A stretch of DNA of 64,000 nucleotides. Origin: Rhizobium sp. CF122. Lineage in GTDB: Bacteria > Pseudomonadota > Alphaproteobacteria > Rhizobiales > Rhizobiaceae. Below, one piece after another: positions 26,329 to 35,680 of the stretch. Every line of letters starts with the position of its first letter. Position 1 is the first letter of the stretch. A model generated the notes under the pieces. It was given only the letters and a program-made list of their open reading frames with translations, made no database searches and had not been told where the DNA came from. Made by a program: the position numbers and the translations under genes. The stretch lies in assembly GCF_000282035.1 (NCBI RefSeq), contig NZ_AKKA01000069.1, positions 22,930 to 86,929 of the forward strand, written 5' to 3'.

Positions 26329-28017
26329 GTGATAGGCAGCCTACCAATATTGCGGGGTCTGGCCGGCTTCAACAAAGACTGGCTTCGTAGCGATATCCCG
26401 GCCGGGCTGTCGATTGCTGCGGTGGGTTTGCCGAGCGCCATCGCCTATCCCGCGATTGCTGGGCTCCCGCCAGAGACGGGCATCTACGCCAGCATCGTTG
26501 CTCCGATCGCCTACGCGATCTTCGGTCCTTCAAGGCTCCTGATCGTCGGTCCCGATGCCGCAACAATGACGGTGCTCGCGGCTGCGATGGCCGCTATCAT
26601 CGCGGCCGAACCTGCCGCTGCCGATATCGACCGGGTTGCCATCGCCTCGGCGCTCGCCCTTGGCGTTGGCGTATTCTGCATCGCGGCAAAACTGCTGCGG
26701 CTTGGCGTCCTCGCGAGCTTTCTGTCGCGTCCGATCCTGGTGGGCTTCTTTGCCGGCGTGTCGCTTTCCATCCTCGTCGGGCAGATCAGCCGCTTCACAG
26801 GCGTGAAGATCGAGTCCGATGGGCTGCTCGCACCAGTCTTGGAAATTCTCGGCAAGGGCTCCTTGATCCATTGGCCGTCGCTTCTCTTCGGCCTTGCCAT
26901 GTTCGCGTTGCTCTGGATCGTCAGGGCATTCAACGTCAAGGTTCCGGGTCCTGTTCTCGTCGTCGTTGTCTCCGTCATTCTCTCGGCGCTCTTCGATTTC
27001 CGGGGGCACGGCATCGCTGTTGTCGGCGATATCCCGAGTGGTTTCCCGAGCCTATCCTTACCGGCGCTCCATCGGATGCCGCTCGATAAGATCATACTCG
27101 GCTCGGCCGCCGTGTTTCTCGTCAGCTTCGGCGCCGGCATCGTCGCCGCGCGCAGCTTCGGCTCCCGCACCGGTGAAGAGGTCGATGCCAACCAGGAATT
27201 GATCGGTATCGGCGCCGCCAACATCGCACCCGGGCTCTTCGGCTCCTTTCCGATCAGCGTCTCGGATTCCAGAACCGCCATAAACCTGTCGACCGGTGGC
27301 GTCTCCCAGGCCGCAGGGCTGGTTTCGGCCACCACACTGATTGCCGCTCTTGTGTTCCTTCATAGCGCCCTGCGGATCCTTCCGATCCCCGCGCTCGCTG
27401 CGATCCTCGCAACCGCGGCCATCAGTCTCATAGACGTTCAGGAACTCAAGAAGATCTGGCACATCAGCCGCATGGAGTTCGTCTTTGCGCTGATCGCCAT
27501 GTGGGGCGCAATCAGCTTCGGCGTTCTGAACGGCGTAGTCGTCGCCGTTGCCGCGACGTTCGTGTACCTGTTGCGCAAGACGATGTTTCCACGCGATGGC
27601 CTGCTTGGCCATATCGAAGGTCGGCACGGTTTCTTCGACCTCGCCCGCTTCCCGGAAGCTCGCCCTGTCGAAGGCGCTGCCGTCTTCGCGATCCAGGGCA
27701 ATATTCTGTTCTACAACGCCGACTATGTCCGCATGCGGCTGACAGCGATCGCTAAGGAACTCGCCCCCGGAACCAACTGTCTTGTGTTGGACGCCAGTGC
27801 CATCACGCACATGGACAGCACCGGCGCCGTCGCACTCGACGCCGTGGCGGATGCCTTGGCAAAGCGGGACATCGTCTTTGCCATCGCCGACCTCAGCGAG
27901 GAAAGCCGCGGCATCCTCGAGCGTGCCGGGGTCATCAACAAGATCGGCACTCACAATCTTTTCAATGGTCGGGAAGAGGCGTTGCGCGCGCTCATAGGCA
28001 ATTCCGCAGGGCAATGA
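26329..28017 (+). CDS. SulP/SLC26-family anion transporter with STAS domain
   Basis: 562 residues from GTG 26329 (AGGGG 8 nt upstream). The transmembrane core starts with the SulP signature (DIPAGLSIAAVGLPSAIAYP, GLPPETGIYASIVAPIAYAI) and spans about 10-14 helices to residue 430. A cytosolic STAS domain follows (about 455-555: NCLVLDASAITHMDSTGAVA). Such proteins move sulfate, bicarbonate or other anions; the substrate cannot be told from sequence. The 84-bp gap to the HlyD gene and same orientation suggest a common transcription unit. Confidence 0.92.
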   Translation: MIGSLPILRGLAGFNKDWLRSDIPAGLSIAAVGLPSAIAYPAIAGLPPETGIYASIVAPIAYAIFGPSRLLIVGPDAATMTVLAAAMAAIIAAEPAAADIDRVAIASALALGVGVFCIAAKLLRLGVLASFLSRPILVGFFAGVSLSILVGQISRFTGVKIESDGLLAPVLEILGKGSLIHWPSLLFGLAMFALLWIVRAFNVKVPGPVLVVVVSVILSALFDFRGHGIAVVGDIPSGFPSLSLPALHRMPLDKIILGSAAVFLVSFGAGIVAARSFGSRTGEEVDANQELIGIGAANIAPGLFGSFPISVSDSRTAINLSTGGVSQAAGLVSATTLIAALVFLHSALRILPIPALAAILATAAISLIDVQELKKIWHISRMEFVFALIAMWGAISFGVLNGVVVAVAATFVYLLRKTMFPRDGLLGHIEGRHGFFDLARFPEARPVEGAAVFAIQGNILFYNADYVRMRLTAIAKELAPGTNCLVLDASAITHMDSTGAVALDAVADALAKRDIVFAIADLSEESRGILERAGVINKIGTHNLFNGREEALRALIGNSAGQ

Positions 28018-28058
28018 ATGCGCCCAGCGCGGCGCGACATTAAACAATGGAGGGAGCG

Positions 28059-28895
28059 ATGGACGAAGCATACGATCCGAAACGAGAGGTTCCAACGGAA
28101 CGCAAAGGCAAGCAGAAGAAGGCCAAATCCTGGGACTACAATAAGGAGATCAAGCGACTGCAGATCGAATTGGCGCATCTGCAGGCCTGGGTAAAGAAAT
28201 CGGGCGCTCGGATTGTCATCATCTTCGAAGGCCGTGACGCCGCCGGCAAGGGCGGCATGATCAAGAGAATAACGGAGAAGGTCAGTCCACGCGTGTTCCG
28301 CGTCGTCGCCTTGCCCGCGCCCACCGATCGCGAGAAATCCCAGATCTACATGCAGCGCTACATCGCCTATTTGCCAGCTGCGGGCGAGATCGTGATCTTC
28401 GACCGCAGCTGGTACAACCGAGCAGGCGTTGACCGCGTCATGGGCTTCGCCAGCGAGAAGAAGGCTCAGCGTTTCCTCGAGCTGGCGCCCCGCTTCGAGG
28501 CGGCAATCGTCGAAAGCGGCGTCATGTTGCTCAAGTATTTCCTGACTGTCAGCGAGGAAGAACAGGAACGCCGCTTCAAGCGCCGTATCGATGATCCGGT
28601 TCGGCAGTGGAAACTCAGCCCCATGGACGTCGAGTCGTACCAGCGCTGGTGGGACTATACACGGGCCTATGACGAGATGCTGCGGATGACGGACAGCAAC
28701 CACGCACCGTGGTGGATCGTGCCTTCCGACGACAAGGAGCGCGCCCGGATCAACTGCATCTCGCATATCCTGCAGTCGATCCCTTACGAGCGCGTGAAGT
28801 TTGCGGCCCCGGACCTTGGCAAACGGCAGAAGCGGCCATCGAATTACGTTGAGGATCAGAGCGCCAGAAACGTCGTGCCGGAGACGACGCGATGA
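28059..28895 (+). CDS. ppk2: Polyphosphate kinase 2 (single-domain PPK2)
   Basis: 278 residues from ATG 28059 with GGAGGG just upstream. Transfers phosphate between polyphosphate and nucleotides in the cytosol, mainly making nucleoside triphosphates from diphosphates in class I members. Walker A is GRDAAGKGG (58-66); the lid and catalytic region includes IFDRSWYNRAG (113-123) and LTVSEEEQERRFKRRIDDP. Length and single domain fit class I PPK2. It lies between SulP and the AI-2E-type membrane protein on the same strand, 41 nt after SulP. Confidence 0.95.
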   Translation: MDEAYDPKREVPTERKGKQKKAKSWDYNKEIKRLQIELAHLQAWVKKSGARIVIIFEGRDAAGKGGMIKRITEKVSPRVFRVVALPAPTDREKSQIYMQRYIAYLPAAGEIVIFDRSWYNRAGVDRVMGFASEKKAQRFLELAPRFEAAIVESGVMLLKYFLTVSEEEQERRFKRRIDDPVRQWKLSPMDVESYQRWWDYTRAYDEMLRMTDSNHAPWWIVPSDDKERARINCISHILQSIPYERVKFAAPDLGKRQKRPSNYVEDQSARNVVPETTR

Positions 28896-28920
28896 GCCCT
28901 GATCCGTTCAGGCACGCCCT

Positions 28921-30099
28921 ATGGAAACCCGTGGGATAGGCAATACCGCGATGGAGAAACCACAAAGCGGGACCGCGGCGGAAACCAGTCCCGCGCAGAT
29001 CTCCGTGGAGGCACGGGTCAGCGACTTGGTGCGGATCGGCATCATTGGGCTGTTCGCCTATTGGAGCCTGCAGCTGGTTGCGCCATTCGCGCTGATCATC
29101 ATCTGGTCCGCGATCCTTGCGGTGGCGCTCTTCCCGATGTTCGATGCCCTGTCCAGGCTGCTGGGAAGTCGACCAGCTCTTTCGGCTACCGTGATTGTCA
29201 TAGCATGCCTTGTGCTCATCATCGCGCCGTTGGCGCTTGTCGCCGTCAATTTCGCCGATGCAGCCCAGGCACTCGTCGGGCAGTTGAAGTCCGACAACTT
29301 CACGCTGCCCGCAGCGCCCGAGGCAATACGCGGTTGGCCCGTGGTCGGCGAGCGCCTCTATGCCGGCTGGAACCAGGTCGCAAGCAATCTCGCTGCAACG
29401 ATCATGAAATTCCAGGCGCCTCTTCGTGAAGTCATGGGCGTCATCATCGCCAAGCTTGCATCGATCGGAGGCGGGGTGTTGAGCTTCGTCGCCTCCATCA
29501 TTCTCTCCGGCATCCTCCTCACTATGTCTCCTCGCCTTGCGGCAACCATCCAGGTATTGGCAGTCCGCATCGGCGGAGAGAGGGGTGTCGGTTTTGCGCG
29601 GCTGGCCGGGTCAACGGTTCGCAACGTCTCGCGCGGTGTCATCGGCGTGGCCCTCCTTCAGACGCTCCTTTCCGGCCTGTGTTTCGCCTTTTTCGATATT
29701 CCGGCCCGCGGGGCCCTGACTTTTCTCGTGTTCGTTCTTTGTTTGATGCAACTCGGCCCGGGCCTCGTTCTTGTCCCGGTCATCGTCTGGGCATGGTTCT
29801 CCTGGCCGACATTGATGGCATTTGCCTTTACTGTCGTGGCGATCCCGATCACCGTCGCGGACAATGTGTTGAAGCCGATCTTGATGTCCCGAGGGCTATC
29901 GACCCCGATGCCGGTGATCCTCATCGGCGTCATCGGCGGAACCCTATCGCACGGGTTGCTCGGCCTGTTTCTTGGGCCCATCGTCCTCAGCGTCTTTTAC
30001 GAACTGCTGCGAGCCTGGGCGTGGCCCTCCGCGCCGGCGGCCGCGACCCTGCCGCTCGACGACAGGGACAAGAATGTCGAGGGCGCCGCGCCGGGTTGA
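28921..30099 (+). CDS. AI-2E/PerM-family transporter-like membrane protein
   Basis: 392 residues, with about eight membrane helices. The early LQLVAPFALIIIWSAILAVA segment, the long central amphipathic region (about 125-190) and the C-terminal GVIGGTLSHGLLGLFLGPIV motif are typical of the family. Relatives export autoinducer-2 or act as ion/H+ antiporters; the name does not prove AI-2 transport. ATG 28921 has no good ribosome site, and ATG 28951 is an alternative start. It follows PPK2 by 25 nt. Confidence 0.88.
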   Translation: METRGIGNTAMEKPQSGTAAETSPAQISVEARVSDLVRIGIIGLFAYWSLQLVAPFALIIIWSAILAVALFPMFDALSRLLGSRPALSATVIVIACLVLIIAPLALVAVNFADAAQALVGQLKSDNFTLPAAPEAIRGWPVVGERLYAGWNQVASNLAATIMKFQAPLREVMGVIIAKLASIGGGVLSFVASIILSGILLTMSPRLAATIQVLAVRIGGERGVGFARLAGSTVRNVSRGVIGVALLQTLLSGLCFAFFDIPARGALTFLVFVLCLMQLGPGLVLVPVIVWAWFSWPTLMAFAFTVVAIPITVADNVLKPILMSRGLSTPMPVILIGVIGGTLSHGLLGLFLGPIVLSVFYELLRAWAWPSAPAAATLPLDDRDKNVEGAAPG

Positions 30100-30176
30100 T
30101 TCCGAGGGGGATTTCATCACACATTTCGCCTCGGCCTCGTGCTCGCTAGCATTGCAATCGCTCTCGGGGGTCAAGT

Positions 30177-32126
30177 ATGGAGCATCGCATCGAGCCATCA
30201 CCCGCGACTGGAACCACGGAGGCAGCCGACTGGGCTTTTCCGCTGCGATTGCATCTCAGCGTCATCATTGTCGGGCTGCTGGCCTGCACGGCGCTGCCAC
30301 TCGTGTGGATGGCATATACGCAGGGAAGGGTGACCGCCCTCTCTGCCGGCGAAGCACAGATGCGCCAGCTCGGTATGCGTACGATCGAGGATTACCGCAA
30401 TGTGTTCGCCGGCGGATATGCAGCGATCGAGACGACCTCTGCCGTCCCCCAAATGCTTACACCACCTCCCCAAGACCTATTGGCGAAGCAGAACCTTCTG
30501 CTGCACGCGCTGAAGTCGTCCTTACGCATAGACGGAGTCTATGCCGGTTATGCAGACGGGACGTACATACAGGCCACCAACATTGCGACCAATCCGACCT
30601 GGCGCGACACCTTGAACGCCCCGGCCGACGCCGCATTCGCCGTTCGTACGATCACCAAGGTCATCGGCATTCCAGTGACGACGTGGAGGTTCTTCGACAA
30701 GGACACTCGTCCTCTCGCTCGTCGCGCCGACCGCGACGACATCTTCGACCCGCGTTCCCGCCCCTGGTACCACGCCGCGCTCTCGGAGGGACAGACGACT
30801 TCAGTCGGCCCCTACATTTCAGCCGCGACCAACTACCTCACCCTGACATTTGCTACACCCGCTGTCGGGGGGAGCCAAGTCGTTATCGGCGCCGATGTGA
30901 TGCTCGTGACCTTGGGGGAGGTTGTCAATGTCGGCACGATCTCGAAAGAGGCGCATGGCTATGTATTCGACAACACCGGGCGCCTGATCGTGCATTCCGA
31001 CCCCGCAGTCATGGCGAAACTGCGCGATAATATTCGTCGTGGGGGGCTGCTGTCTGTTGCGGACATCGCAAGAGCGGACCCTGCCATCCCGGCCGTCACG
31101 AACCTGGCGCAAGGCCGCCGGTTGCCGGATGGTGATGTTGTCCGCTTTCCGGTGAATGGCCGCGAGCACCTAGCCCAGAGCTTCCATGCGGAAGTTGCCG
31201 GTATGCTGAAGGACTACACGGTCGTCATCGCCGCACCGCTGGACGACCTAGTTGGGCCTGTCGAGCGAACGCTGCGGCGCAACCTCGCTGCCGCGGCGGC
31301 CTTCTTGGCCGCCGGCGCGATCGCCGCGATCATCATTTCCCGATTGATCAGCCGATCGCTCTACGCATTGGCCGATGAGGCGAGACAACTGGGTAATCTG
31401 GAATTTAGACAGAGCCGCGTCTCGCATTCCTGGATATCCGAAGTCAACGCGCTCGGGAAAGCACTCGGCGCCGCCCGCGATGCGATCCGAACGTTCTCGC
31501 TCTACGTGCCACGTGAACTGGTTCGCAGGATTGTCATCGCCGGCCAATCGGCCATAGGCTCCGCCTCGCGGCAGGAGATCACCGTCCTCTTCACCGACAT
31601 CCGCGAGTTCACGACGATCTCCGAGCGGCATTCGCCCGAAGATGTCGTGGCGCTGCTATCCACTTATTTCGAAGCCCTCAACGTGATTGTGGAGCGCCAT
31701 GGCGGCACTATCGTGCAATATATCGGCGACTCTATTTTCGCGATGTGGAACGCGCCCGTTCGTGACGAGCAGCATGTCGAAAACGCCTGCCGCTGTGCCT
31801 TGTCAATGAAAGCCGCGATCGACGCGATGAACGCTTCCAATCGCGCCGCCGCTCGCCCCGAACTTGTCACTCGCTTCGGCCTGCATACAGGACCGGCCGT
31901 CGTCGGCAGCGTCGGCGCCGAGACCCGGCGGCAATACACCGCCATCGGCGATACTGTAAACATCGGCTCGCGGCTGGAGGGCCTGAACCGCGACTATGGA
32001 ACCTCGATCCTCGTCAGCAGCGCGATCCGTGACGCGGTTGAAGAGAACTTCACTTTCATGCCCATCGGAACCGTCAGCGTCAGAGGCCGAACAGGGCAGA
32101 CAGAGCTTTACGAGCTTCGCGGATGA
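30177..32126 (+). CDS. Membrane-bound class III nucleotide cyclase with dCache-type sensor
   Basis: 649 residues. Helix 1 (about 24-46) anchors a large periplasmic sensor (47-362; includes YVDGT-like YADGTYIQATN and FDPRSRPWYHAAL, a dCache hallmark). Helix 2 (about 363-385) is followed by a HAMP-like linker and the cyclase domain (about 460-645). Metal aspartates are Asp474 (LFTDIREFTTIS) and Asp518 (IQ-type YIGDSIFAMW); GPAVVGSVGAETRRQYTAIG is also present. It should convert a periplasmic small-molecule signal to cAMP or cGMP. It is the last gene of the plus-strand run from 24746. Confidence 0.93.
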   Translation: MEHRIEPSPATGTTEAADWAFPLRLHLSVIIVGLLACTALPLVWMAYTQGRVTALSAGEAQMRQLGMRTIEDYRNVFAGGYAAIETTSAVPQMLTPPPQDLLAKQNLLLHALKSSLRIDGVYAGYADGTYIQATNIATNPTWRDTLNAPADAAFAVRTITKVIGIPVTTWRFFDKDTRPLARRADRDDIFDPRSRPWYHAALSEGQTTSVGPYISAATNYLTLTFATPAVGGSQVVIGADVMLVTLGEVVNVGTISKEAHGYVFDNTGRLIVHSDPAVMAKLRDNIRRGGLLSVADIARADPAIPAVTNLAQGRRLPDGDVVRFPVNGREHLAQSFHAEVAGMLKDYTVVIAAPLDDLVGPVERTLRRNLAAAAAFLAAGAIAAIIISRLISRSLYALADEARQLGNLEFRQSRVSHSWISEVNALGKALGAARDAIRTFSLYVPRELVRRIVIAGQSAIGSASRQEITVLFTDIREFTTISERHSPEDVVALLSTYFEALNVIVERHGGTIVQYIGDSIFAMWNAPVRDEQHVENACRCALSMKAAIDAMNASNRAAARPELVTRFGLHTGPAVVGSVGAETRRQYTAIGDTVNIGSRLEGLNRDYGTSILVSSAIRDAVEENFTFMPIGTVSVRGRTGQTELYELRG

Positions 32127-32174
32127 CACCATCGAAGCGTCCTGTACCTCGTTGGTGGAAAGGACACTGAACGG

Positions 32175-32880
32175 TTACCGCGCACGGCGATGGGTCCGGT
32201 AGGATACGCTGAGCAGTTGTCCGCCCTCGGAAGAGATCGACCCGGGAAGATGCGCTCGCGTGAACTCCTCCGGTGTGCGGACATCCAGGAGATGGTCGTG
32301 CGCACCGGATCGGCATTCAACGTTTCGGCGGTCTGCCGATCGATGACCGTCAGAACGTCCTTTGCCGAAAGGCTCTCGCTGTGCTCGCTCGCGAAGCGGC
32401 GAGCTGTTTCTGTCGGCCCCCCGTAGGTTACCGTGCGCCCCTCCAGATCGAAACCTGCCTCAGTCCAGCCGCGCGCACCGCCATCAAGATAGCCGACGAA
32501 ATTGGAGCCCGGGAATCGATCAGCGTCTGCGCCCCGAGAATGGCACGCGGCAGGCCTGCGCAGGAGACAACGACCTTCGTCTCCGGTGAGGACACAATGT
32601 CCTTGAAGCGCAGCAGGAGCTCGGCGCCGGCACGCCGACGGCGCCTGGCACATGCGCCTTTTCATATTCGCCGAGCGTGCGAGTATCGAGGACGATAACG
32701 TCCTCGCCCCGATCATGCCATGCCTTGAGCTCGACGACCGAGACCCCAAGTGTTCTGCAGGCAGATTTGTTGCAAACAGCGGCAAAGCACAGCCAACGCG
32801 ACCGGCCGGATATCGAGAACTGCCAGTTCAACCTGTCGCCGAGCCAATCGATCAATGTGGCCTTGTCTATCGAACGTCCA
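32175..32880 (-). pseudogene. Rhodanese-repeat protein, broken by three single-base deletions
   Basis: Read on the minus strand, the text is that of a multi-rhodanese protein but changes frame three times. SVVELKAWHDRGEDVIVLDT...HVPGAVGVP (near 32760-32620) continues one frame over as AELLLRFKDIVSSPETKVVV. This becomes another frame at SRAP|NFVGYLDGGARGW (near 32505), and again at RTT|LLDVRTPEEFTRAHLPGSI (near 32285), ending at TAA 32175-32177. Each break is fixed by adding back one base. An N-terminal fragment (VELAVLDIRPV) about 32820-32850 suggests the first domain was also deleted. Full-length relatives have about 500 residues. Confidence 0.8.
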
Positions 32881-32903
32881 GTCGTGGCTCGTGCCCTTTG
32901 ATC

Positions 32904-34502
32904 TCAAGCGTTTGGATCGATCCACAGGTCGCCGAAGCTCCAATTGAGCCCCTGCGATCCCGTGACGAAGTTCTTCACCCGCTTGTTGGCAACGATCTGG
33001 GCGCCAGCAGCAACCAGGTTGACGGAAGCGACCTCGTCGTGGATGAAGTGCTGGAATTTGCTCCAGGTGTCCCATCGCTTCTTCTCGTCCGGCTCAATAG
33101 CAGCCGCCTCGAGCAAAGCGTCCGCCTGCGCGTTGGCGTAGTGGCTGGCATTCGAGAAAGGCAGGCCAATCTTGAAGTTCTTGCTCCAATAGGCGCGCTG
33201 GATGCCGAGTGACGGGTCGAACGTGTTCGAAAGCGACTCCACCACGAGATCGAAGGCGCGGTCGGTGTAGACCGTCTTCAGGAACGTCGGCAGGTCATAC
33301 TTCTTGATCTCGATGCCGATACCGATCTTTTCCAGCTGGCTTTTCAGGACGTCGGCATAGCCTTGCGGCAGATAGGAATTGTAGGTCAGTCGGAGGTCGA
33401 AACGCTTGCCGTCCGCCTTGCGCGGATAGCCTGCCTCGTCTAGCAGCTTTTCGGCGGCGGCAGGATCGAAGGCATGCGCAACGACGCTCGGATCGTACCA
33501 TTTCGGCAATGCCGTACTGACAGGACTCGGCGAAACCTGCGCGTAGCCGTAAAGCGCCACATCGACGATCTCCTGCAGATTGATCGCCTTGGCGATGGCA
33601 AGCCTCACCTCGCGCTTGGCAAAGAGCGGATTGTCGTAATTGAAGAACAACTGCTGCTGCGGGCCGGAATAGGCGTAGGTGGTGGTATCCACGACAAGAT
33701 GAGGATCTTGTTTCAGCCGGTCGAGATCGGCAAGCGGCACGGGATTGTCGCCGATGTCGGCCTCGCCCGTCTCCAAGGCGGCGGACCGCGCCGCCGGATC
33801 GGTCACGACGCGCAGGATGATCCGATCGAGATAGGGCTTTCCGGCGTCCCAATAGTCAGGATTTCGCTCGAAGATCAGGTGGCTGCCGGCCACCCATTCC
33901 GTCAGTTTGAACGGCCCGGTACCGATCGCCGTTTGCAGCGTTTGGCCATCGCCCGGCGCCAGTTTCTCGAAGATATGCTTCGGCACGATCGGCGATTCCG
34001 AGCTCGATTGCGCCGCCAGCAGGAAGGGAGCGGGCTTCGACAGAACGATGACGGCGGTGAGCGGATCCGGCGTCTCGACCGCGACCACATTCTGGTAGGT
34101 GATGCGGCCGCGTGGGTGTGCCTGCTTCAGCCTGAAGATCGAAAAGGCAACGTCGGCGGAGGTGAAGTCCGTCCCGTCATGCCACTTGACGCCCTTGCGG
34201 AGCTTGAAAGTGTAGCGAAGATTGTCATCGGAAACCGACCACTCCGTTGCCAGCAGCGGCTGCGGCTTGACGTCGAAGTCGAAGGTCAAAAGGCCCTCGA
34301 CAATCTTCGGACCGATGGCCTGGCCGGTCCCTGACGACGTGTTGATCGCAAAGAGAGCATTGCCCGGATCCACCCGGTAGAGCCAATTCAAGGTACCGCC
34401 TGTTGCCGGCGCCGCCGCCTGCCCAAAGGAGAACGACGGAAGCAATGTGCTCGCCCCGGCAAGCAATATTAGCTGGTTGAAACTGCGACGGTTGATGGAC
34501 AC
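32904..34502 (-). CDS. ABC transporter substrate-binding protein, family 5 (peptide/nickel type)
   Basis: 532 residues from GTG 34502 (GAGGAG 8 nt upstream). A twin-arginine-like N terminus (NRRSFNQLILLAG) suggests Tat or Sec export. The SBP_bac_5 fold is clear: LLATEWSVSDDNLRYTFKLR, VKWHDGTDFTSADVAFSI, IGTGPFKLTEWVAGSHLIFE, RNPDYWDAGKPYLDR. It is one of three close relatives in the window (with 47784 and 57569), yet only one Dpp-type importer is present. It lies next to the SsuABC-type operon, so its ligand may be a sulfur-containing peptide or thioether; this is inference. Confidence 0.9.
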   Translation of the reverse strand: MSINRRSFNQLILLAGASTLLPSFSFGQAAAPATGGTLNWLYRVDPGNALFAINTSSGTGQAIGPKIVEGLLTFDFDVKPQPLLATEWSVSDDNLRYTFKLRKGVKWHDGTDFTSADVAFSIFRLKQAHPRGRITYQNVVAVETPDPLTAVIVLSKPAPFLLAAQSSSESPIVPKHIFEKLAPGDGQTLQTAIGTGPFKLTEWVAGSHLIFERNPDYWDAGKPYLDRIILRVVTDPAARSAALETGEADIGDNPVPLADLDRLKQDPHLVVDTTTYAYSGPQQQLFFNYDNPLFAKREVRLAIAKAINLQEIVDVALYGYAQVSPSPVSTALPKWYDPSVVAHAFDPAAAEKLLDEAGYPRKADGKRFDLRLTYNSYLPQGYADVLKSQLEKIGIGIEIKKYDLPTFLKTVYTDRAFDLVVESLSNTFDPSLGIQRAYWSKNFKIGLPFSNASHYANAQADALLEAAAIEPDEKKRWDTWSKFQHFIHDEVASVNLVAAGAQIVANKRVKNFVTGSQGLNWSFGDLWIDPNA

Positions 34503-34909
34503 GCGAAGAGCTCCTCTTGGGTTGGATATTGGTCCGCCGAGTGGAGCTTCAGTGTTGTGTCCCGAAAGGCGAAGTCAAAGTTTCTTTTCGTCCGGAAAAG
34601 AATAATTGCATGCGGAAGATTCTTCGTAGCCCGCGTGGCGCTAAGGAAAACCAGCGCATTTTCCATGCTTTTCCCGGATGATGTTTTGCGTGAATGAACG
34701 CCTCGGAAGAAACGCAAGAATCTTCGCATATATCTGTTATCGTTTGGGAATCGAGGTGAAAGCGCATTTGGCTTGCACGCCGGCGCGGTGCGTACAGAAC
34801 CGACAGACACTCACTCGACGTCAAAGCAGATGTTTGGAAACGGTAATCCGCCTGGAGAAATTGTGAATACGCCGAGCAATCGACGCCCGACGTCGCTTGG
34901 AGGCCGCGC
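34503..34909. promoter_or_regulatory. Intergenic region upstream of the family-5 binding protein
   Basis: 407 bp without a credible gene, less GC-rich than its neighbours. It holds a perfect inverted repeat, TTCTTTTC - GTCCG - GAAAAGAA (34582-34602), about 80 bp before the GTG at 34502 and suitable as an operator or hairpin. A promoter for the binding-protein gene is expected here, but none is convincing. Confidence 0.4.
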
Positions 34910-35680
34910 TCAGGCTCGCCAGCGCAAGAGCCTTGCTTCCGCTGCACCGGCCAATCTGTTGAGTGCAAAGCCGACTAGGCCGAGAATGATGACGCCCACC
35001 ATGACCAATGCCATGTCAAACCGCTCACGTCCGGCAATGACCAAGCCGCCGATGCCTGGACCAACGGCAAGAAAATACTCCGCCCCGACGGTCGCCAACC
35101 ACGAGTAGATCAACCCAAGATGAATGCCGGTCGCGATCGTTGGCAGGGCCGAGGGCAGGTAGATTTTTGTGATGCGCTGCCATGGCCGAAACCGCAGTGC
35201 GCGACCGACCTCGACCAGTTCGGCCGGCGCATCCTTGATGCCGTCATAGGTGTTGAGGGCGATGGGGATGAAGGCCGCGAGCGCGACGAAGACGACCTTC
35301 GCCTGTTCTGCGAACCCGAACCACACCGAAATGAGAGGAATCCAGGCAAGCAGGGAAATCTGCTTCAATCCGTTGAAGGTCGGCATGATCAGCCGATCCC
35401 CTAGCCTCGTCACGGCAACGAGCGTGCCGAAGCTGACGCCGAGAGCGCAACCGATCAGGAAGCCCGCGATATTGCGCAACAGGCTCGCCCCGAGCTGACC
35501 CGTCAGACCGTTGTCGATAATCTCCCGTTTGGCGGTGCGCACGACATCTTCGATAGCCGGCAGAAAGCGGGGATCCATGAGGTCGAGGCGGCCGGAGGCT
35601 TCCCATGCGACGAGAAGAAGAAGGGGAAGCGCAAGGCCGCGCCTGATACGGACAAGCCTGGTTGACGTTTCGGCGGCCAT
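34910..35680 (-). CDS. ABC transporter permease, SsuC/TauC type (second permease)
   Basis: 256 residues from ATG 35680, AAGGA 5 nt upstream. About six membrane helices; the binding-protein-dependent transport signature is in the AELVEVGRALRFRPWQRITK segment (EAA loop). Typical of sulfonate, nitrate and taurine importers. Its ATG overlaps the stop of the preceding permease gene (TGATG), so the two are coupled and may form a heterodimer; SsuC normally works as a homodimer. It ends the minus-strand operon monooxygenase - ATPase - binding protein - permease - permease. Confidence 0.9.
   Translation of the reverse strand: MAAETSTRLVRIRRGLALPLLLLVAWEASGRLDLMDPRFLPAIEDVVRTAKREIIDNGLTGQLGASLLRNIAGFLIGCALGVSFGTLVAVTRLGDRLIMPTFNGLKQISLLAWIPLISVWFGFAEQAKVVFVALAAFIPIALNTYDGIKDAPAELVEVGRALRFRPWQRITKIYLPSALPTIATGIHLGLIYSWLATVGAEYFLAVGPGIGGLVIAGRERFDMALVMVGVIILGLVGFALNRLAGAAEARLLRWRA

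Noticed and set aside
28921..30099. Naming this gene an autoinducer-2 exporter (tqsA)
   Set aside because: The family name is broad; nothing nearby supports AI-2 signalling, so only the family is given.
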